Of a stretch of DNA of 10,546 nt, positions 8,214 through 10,546 are shown in pieces; within the stretch, counting starts at the first letter, position 1; each line of letters begins with the position of its first letter. A program made the translations under genes and the position numbers. Source of the DNA: an uncultured Eubacteriales bacterium (GTDB lineage Bacteria; Bacillota; Clostridia; Oscillospirales; Oscillospiraceae); contig USPI01000035.1 of the NCBI GenBank assembly GCA_900556535.1, positions 1-10,546 of the forward strand, in the 5' to 3' direction. The notes under the pieces are model-generated. The model was given only the letters and a program-made list of their open reading frames with translations, ran no database searches and was not told where the DNA came from.

Positions 8214-9453
8214 AGTTCTGAGTTGCTACAAAGGCGTTGAATGCATCGGCAGAGGTGAAGAATTCGTGCGTGCCGGTGGCTGTGTTCAGGGCATAGAACA
8301 TATAATTCGTGCTTTCAGGCTGAAGCGCCGCCCTGATGGAGGCAATGCCCGGACTGCATATCGGGGACGGGGGCAGGCCCTTGCTTATACGGGTGTTGTA
8401 GGGGCTGTCCTTGGCAAGCATCTCCGCCGTGGGCGCACCCTCGTGGTCGGGGTACTCGTAAAGCGTGGTGGAGTCTATCTGAAGTGCCCAGTCCTTATTG
8501 AGTCGGTTATAGATAACGGAGGCTATCTTATAGCGATCGTTGTCGTTTGCCGCTTCTTTTTCTATCATGGACGCGATCGTTATGATCTGGCGCATGGTGT
8601 AGCCGCTCTCCTCCTGCCACTGGAGCATCTCGGCCGTCATCTTGTAATGGAAGCCCTCAAGCAGCTTGTTTATGGCAGTTGCTGCGGGCATACCCTCGTA
8701 AAATTCATAGGTATCCGGGAAGAGGAAGCCCTCCAGACGCGTCGCGTCGCCCTTTTCGGTGCCCTCAAGGAAGGAATAGTTAAACGTTGCGTTGGCTGCC
8801 GCATCCATGAGCTCGGAATAGTCGCAAACGCCCTCTGCTTCGAGCTTTTTGAATATCTGATTCATGGTGTAGCCTTCGGGGAAGGTTATCTTCTTCGTTA
8901 TCATCGCGCCTGAGCCGGAGGTCATTTTCTTCACCAGCGCCTTGTAGTCATAGATGGCCTTGAGTTCATACGTGCCGGGGTCTATCTTCGCGTCGGCATT
9001 ATAAACGGCGCCGAAGATCCTGAAAAGGAATTTGTATTTGATAATACCGTTTTCCTTGAGCTGATCGGCAACATAGCCCATGTCGGCATAATGCACCTTT
9101 TTGGTCTTGGTGTTGCCATCATCGTCGGTGACCTCGACCTCTTTATAGGTGAAGCTGTCCTTTTCGAGGGTTATCTGTGCGACCGTGTCGGACGATTTAA
9201 AGCCCAAAACATCCGTTGCCGCCGCCCACGCGAGGCAGGCGAGGATAACGCTGACGCTTATGACGAACAGAAAATACAGCATACCGCCGGCAAAGCCGCC
9301 CTTTTTCTCCTGCTTCGGAGCCTTGGGAGCCCTCTGCGCGGGCGCTTTCTCCGCACGCGGCGGTTTTGGCGCGGGCGCGGTCTTCATCTTCTTCGTTTTT
9401 TCGTCCTCGGGCTTGCCGAAGAGCGCTTCAAAGTCTTTGTTTTTATCAGCCAT
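8206..9453 (-). CDS. mltG: Endolytic murein transglycosylase MltG
   Basis: MltG cleaves nascent glycan strands at the outer face of the membrane and is thought to set their length. The 415-residue protein starts with a cytoplasmic tail rich in Lys, Pro and Ala (about 1-52), then one membrane segment (about 57-79) and a YceG/MltG domain. That domain includes ITFPEGYTMNQIFKKL (188-203), LEGFLFPDTYEF (240-251) and the active-site segment IASMIEKEA (293-301, catalytic Glu probably 298). LQIDSTTLYEYP, YNTRISKGLPPSPICSPG (352-369) and the C-terminal FYALNTATGTHEF follow, all typical of the family. I chose the ATG at 9451-9453 because AAGGAG (9460-9465) lies 6 bases upstream. A further in-frame start at 9507 would add 18 residues overlapping the probable promoter. 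First gene of the operon mltG-U32-alaS-HIT. Confidence 0.94.
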   Translation of the reverse strand: MADKNKDFEALFGKPEDEKTKKMKTAPAPKPPRAEKAPAQRAPKAPKQEKKGGFAGGMLYFLFVISVSVILACLAWAAATDVLGFKSSDTVAQITLEKDSFTYKEVEVTDDDGNTKTKKVHYADMGYVADQLKENGIIKYKFLFRIFGAVYNADAKIDPGTYELKAIYDYKALVKKMTSGSGAMITKKITFPEGYTMNQIFKKLEAEGVCDYSELMDAAANATFNYSFLEGTEKGDATRLEGFLFPDTYEFYEGMPAATAINKLLEGFHYKMTAEMLQWQEESGYTMRQIITIASMIEKEAANDNDRYKIASVIYNRLNKDWALQIDSTTLYEYPDHEGAPTAEMLAKDSPYNTRISKGLPPSPICSPGIASIRAALQPESTNYMFYALNTATGTHEFFTSADAFNAFVATQNYG

Positions 9454-9497
9454 AGATATCTCCTTTGCCGTTGTAACCTGATTTGCCTTAGCGGCAT

Positions 9498-9506
9498 AGT
9501 ATATCA
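9498..9506 (-). promoter_or_regulatory. Probable extended -10 promoter of the mltG operon
   Basis: The minus strand reads TGATATACT, an extended -10 element (TGn plus TATACT, one mismatch from TATAAT), about 45 bases upstream of the mltG ATG. A TTGACG hexamer at 9527-9532 resembles a -35 box, but its spacer is 23 bases rather than about 17, so the extended -10 alone may carry the promoter. This is motif reading only. Confidence 0.5.
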
Positions 9507-9510
9507 CAGA

Positions 9511-9525
9511 CGCAGCGGCGCTGCG
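9511..9525. promoter_or_regulatory. Perfect 15-base palindrome upstream of the mltG promoter, possible operator
   Basis: CGCAGCGGCGCTGCG is an exact palindrome with 7-base arms around a central G. It sits just upstream of the extended -10 element, between it and the TTGACG hexamer, where a regulator could act on mltG, on the divergent mini-gene, or on both. It could also be a chance product of GC-rich sequence. Confidence 0.3.
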
Positions 9526-9607
9526 CCGTCAAAAGATAATTGCGTGTCGTGTGTCCTCCGCGCAGGACCGTACTGCGTAATCTCAAGCGCGGGGAAAGGT
9601 CATATAT

Positions 9608-9748
9608 ATGTTCTGCAACAATAATAACAGCTGCATCTGGATAATTCTCATCCTCATTATCATCTTCTGCGGCTGCGGCAACAACTGCGGCTGTGGCGGC
9701 AACAATTGCGGCTGCGGCGGCGGAAACGACTGCGGCTGCGGCTGCTGA
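9608..9748 (+). CDS. Small Cys/Gly/Asn-rich hydrophobic protein of unknown function
   Basis: This 46-residue reading frame is the only plausible plus-strand gene in the window. It has 11 cysteines (Cys3, 9, 21, 23, 27, 29, 34, 36, 42, 44, 46), no Lys or Arg and a single acidic residue (Asp41). The layout is an Asn-rich head (residues 4-7), a hydrophobic run of about 11 residues (IWIILILIIIF, 10-20), then a tail of four Cys-Gly blocks (CGCG, CGCGG, CGCGGG, CGCGC) separated by Asn-Asn or Asn-Asp. The ATG has a GGAAAGG site (9593-9599) at good distance, and a strong terminator follows 9 bases after the stop, which argues for a real gene. I recall similar tiny high-Cys proteins, sometimes labelled 'chorion class high-cysteine', from Clostridia genomes, but I know of no function. 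Metal binding, a disulfide-linked envelope or spore coat part, or a small peptide effector are guesses. Confidence 0.65.
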   Translation: MFCNNNNSCIWIILILIIIFCGCGNNCGCGGNNCGCGGGNDCGCGC

Positions 9749-9757
9749 GGCGGCATA

Positions 9758-9783
9758 GGGGCTCCTGCGGGAGCTCCTTTTTT
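9758..9783 (+). terminator. Intrinsic terminator of the Cys-rich mini-gene
   Basis: GGGGCTCC and GGAGCTCC form an 8-base-pair stem (one G-U pair) around a TGCG loop, followed by six T at 9778-9783. It starts 9 bases after the mini-gene stop and its T-run touches the stop codon of the convergent cyclo-ligase gene (9783-9785). On the minus strand the hairpin is not followed by a T-run, so it should mainly stop plus-strand transcription. Confidence 0.85.
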
Positions 9784-10319
9784 CAGTCGGTAACGACGAG
9801 CCGAACGGGAACGTCGGTCGCCTCTGTCGGAAGAGTGCCCTCAAGAAGCGCCGAGCGGCACGGGCAGACCGTGAATGCGTCCGTTTCGGCAAGATAGCGG
9901 TCATAATATCCGCCGCCGTGGCCGAGACGGCTGCCGTGTACATCGCAGCACAACGCCGGCACGATTATAACGTCGTCCGCACTCGGGAAAACCTCCTCCC
10001 CGTTCGGCTCGGGTATGCCAAAGCGTCCGGGGCGCAGCTCGGAAAGGCTTTCCGTCAGATGAAAGCTCATTTTTCCGCCGCCGGCGCATTTGGGAAGGGC
10101 AACGCGGCGGTTTTCGCGCAAAAGCGCTTCAATGAGCCTCACGGTACTCACCTCGCGCCCGACGCCGTAATATAAAAACACGGTTTGCGCGCTTTTGACT
10201 TGCGGCAAAGCGATGAGCTTATCGAATATGGCAGCATCGCTGAGCTTAATATATTCCTCCGTCAAACCGGCGATCTCCTGCCGCTTTTTTTCGCGCAGAG
10301 ACGCCTTATCACAGAGCAT
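9783..10319 (-). CDS. 5-formyltetrahydrofolate cyclo-ligase
   Basis: This enzyme (also called MTHFS or YgfA/Fau) converts 5-formyl-THF to 5,10-methenyl-THF using ATP, returning stored folate to the one-carbon pool. The 178-residue length is typical. Visible motifs are the basic N-terminal KASLREKKRQEI (5-16), VFLYYGVGREVST (47-59), FGIPEP (100-105) and the nucleotide-binding segment VIIVPALCCDVHGSRLGHGG continuing into GYYDRYL (117-143), where the family usually has PGxxFD. LPTEATDVPV (163-172) closes the domain. The ATG lies inside the end of the upstream kinase gene (11-base overlap) and has no visible Shine-Dalgarno sequence, so it is probably coupled to that gene. The stop codon abuts the terminator of the convergent mini-gene. 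Confidence 0.95.
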   Translation of the reverse strand: MLCDKASLREKKRQEIAGLTEEYIKLSDAAIFDKLIALPQVKSAQTVFLYYGVGREVSTVRLIEALLRENRRVALPKCAGGGKMSFHLTESLSELRPGRFGIPEPNGEEVFPSADDVIIVPALCCDVHGSRLGHGGGYYDRYLAETDAFTVCPCRSALLEGTLPTEATDVPVRLVVTD

Positions 10320-10546
10320 TTTTGATTATGGAATAGATCTGTTCGTGCTTTTCATCAAGCTCGCGCTCGACGCCGTCCTTTTTGAACGGGATCCTCGTCC
10401 AGCCGTAGAAATCGGCTGCCTTATCGGCTACGCGCAGACAGTTTTCAAGATACTCGACGTCCTTTTCGTGGATGTCGGCGGTGGTGTTCGTCTTTTCCTG
10501 ACGGTGCTTCATGCGCTTCAAGGACGTTTCCACATCAACGTCAAGA
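10309..10546 (-). CDS. tmk: C-terminal part of a thymidylate-kinase-like protein, cut by window edge
   Basis: Only the last 78 residues are visible; the frame stays open to the window end, so the N-terminus with the P-loop is outside. The segment begins LDVDVETSLKRM, which matches the dTMP kinase strand and helix before the LID region (LDVDPExxLxR). It continues with an Arg/Lys-rich LID-like stretch (RMKHRQEKTNTT) and DIHEKDVEYLENCLRVADKA, then GWTRIPF and a final helix. The DIHE-type sequence is one I associate with a thymidylate-kinase-like branch found in Clostridia, and the P-loop cannot be checked here. The enzyme would phosphorylate dTMP to dTDP. The gene overlaps the cyclo-ligase gene by 11 bases, suggesting one transcript. 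An in-frame GTG at 10531-10533 is not the start, since homology continues upstream of it. Confidence 0.68.
   Translation of the reverse strand, partial: LDVDVETSLKRMKHRQEKTNTTADIHEKDVEYLENCLRVADKAADFYGWTRIPFKKDGVERELDEKHEQIYSIIKNAL

Larger units (their letters stand above)
9454..9607. other. Divergent intergenic region between mltG and the Cys-rich mini-gene
   Basis: This 154-base gap is the largest non-coding stretch. It holds the mltG ribosome binding site (9460-9465), the probable extended -10 promoter, the palindrome at 9511-9525 and a smaller inverted repeat (GTCCT 9553-9557 / AGGAC 9564-9568, 6-base loop) in the likely leader of the mini-gene. I could not identify a convincing sigma-A promoter for the plus-strand gene, which may mean an alternative sigma factor. 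Confidence 0.5.

Noticed and set aside
9454..9507. Longer mltG start at 9507
   Set aside because: The extra 18 residues cover the probable promoter and have no Shine-Dalgarno site, while the ATG at 9451-9453 has AAGGAG at the right distance.
9668..9745. GC-rich trinucleotide repeat tract as a stand-alone microsatellite or CRISPR-like array
   Set aside because: The repeats keep codon phase and encode regular Cys-Gly blocks separated by Asn residues; they are explained by the small coding sequence.
9488..9943. A 151-codon minus-strand open frame rich in Ala and Arg across the mini-gene and cyclo-ligase end
   Set aside because: It overlaps the cyclo-ligase gene in another frame, and its poly-Ala tract is just the antisense reading of the Cys-Gly codon repeats.
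10309..10533. A free-standing 74-residue gene starting at the GTG at 10533
   Set aside because: The frame stays open to the window edge and the residues before the GTG (LDVD) continue the thymidylate kinase motif, so this is the tail of a larger gene.

Overview
The window looks like chromosomal core DNA from a Gram-positive, Clostridia-type bacterium, possibly an Oscillospiraceae relative; this placement is an inference. It rests on an RNase M5 gene (a Bacillota hallmark), an MltG / peptidase-U32 / AlaRS neighbourhood that resembles the Bacillus yrrL-yrrO-alaS region, strong GGAGG-type ribosome binding sites, and moderately GC-rich coding sequence. Every recognisable gene but one lies on the minus strand, so transcription runs from high to low coordinates. 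I see no rRNA, tRNA, CRISPR array, insertion sequence or prophage gene.

Right end (10546 to 9783, minus): the C-terminal part of a thymidylate-kinase-like protein, cut by the window edge, overlaps a complete 5-formyltetrahydrofolate cyclo-ligase gene by 11 bases. Both touch folate and dTMP metabolism.

The island at 9454-9782 holds the only plus-strand gene: a 46-residue Cys/Gly/Asn-rich mini-protein with a short hydrophobic stretch, its own ribosome binding site and a strong terminator. It is divergent from mltG and convergent with the cyclo-ligase gene. The same island carries a probable extended -10 promoter for the mltG operon and a perfect palindrome just upstream of it.

Centre (9453 to 3967, minus): a tight operon of mltG (murein endolytic transglycosylase), a U32-family protein (probable tRNA uridine hydroxylation factor), alaS (alanyl-tRNA synthetase) and a HIT-family nucleotide hydrolase. 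It ends at a perfect 11-bp stem terminator (3924-3950). The genes link cell-wall synthesis with tRNA modification and charging.

Left end (3903 to 1, minus): comEC (DNA-uptake channel), holA (DNA polymerase III delta subunit) and an RNase M5 gene that is almost complete at the window edge. They are packed with 0 to 8 bases of overlap. The comEC ribosome binding site lies only 8 bases past the terminator's T-run, leaving no room for a separate promoter, so read-through or attenuation is a real possibility.

Most of the window is ordinary housekeeping sequence. The parts most worth a second look are the Cys-rich mini-gene, the promoter/palindrome region beside it, and the terminator-to-comEC junction.
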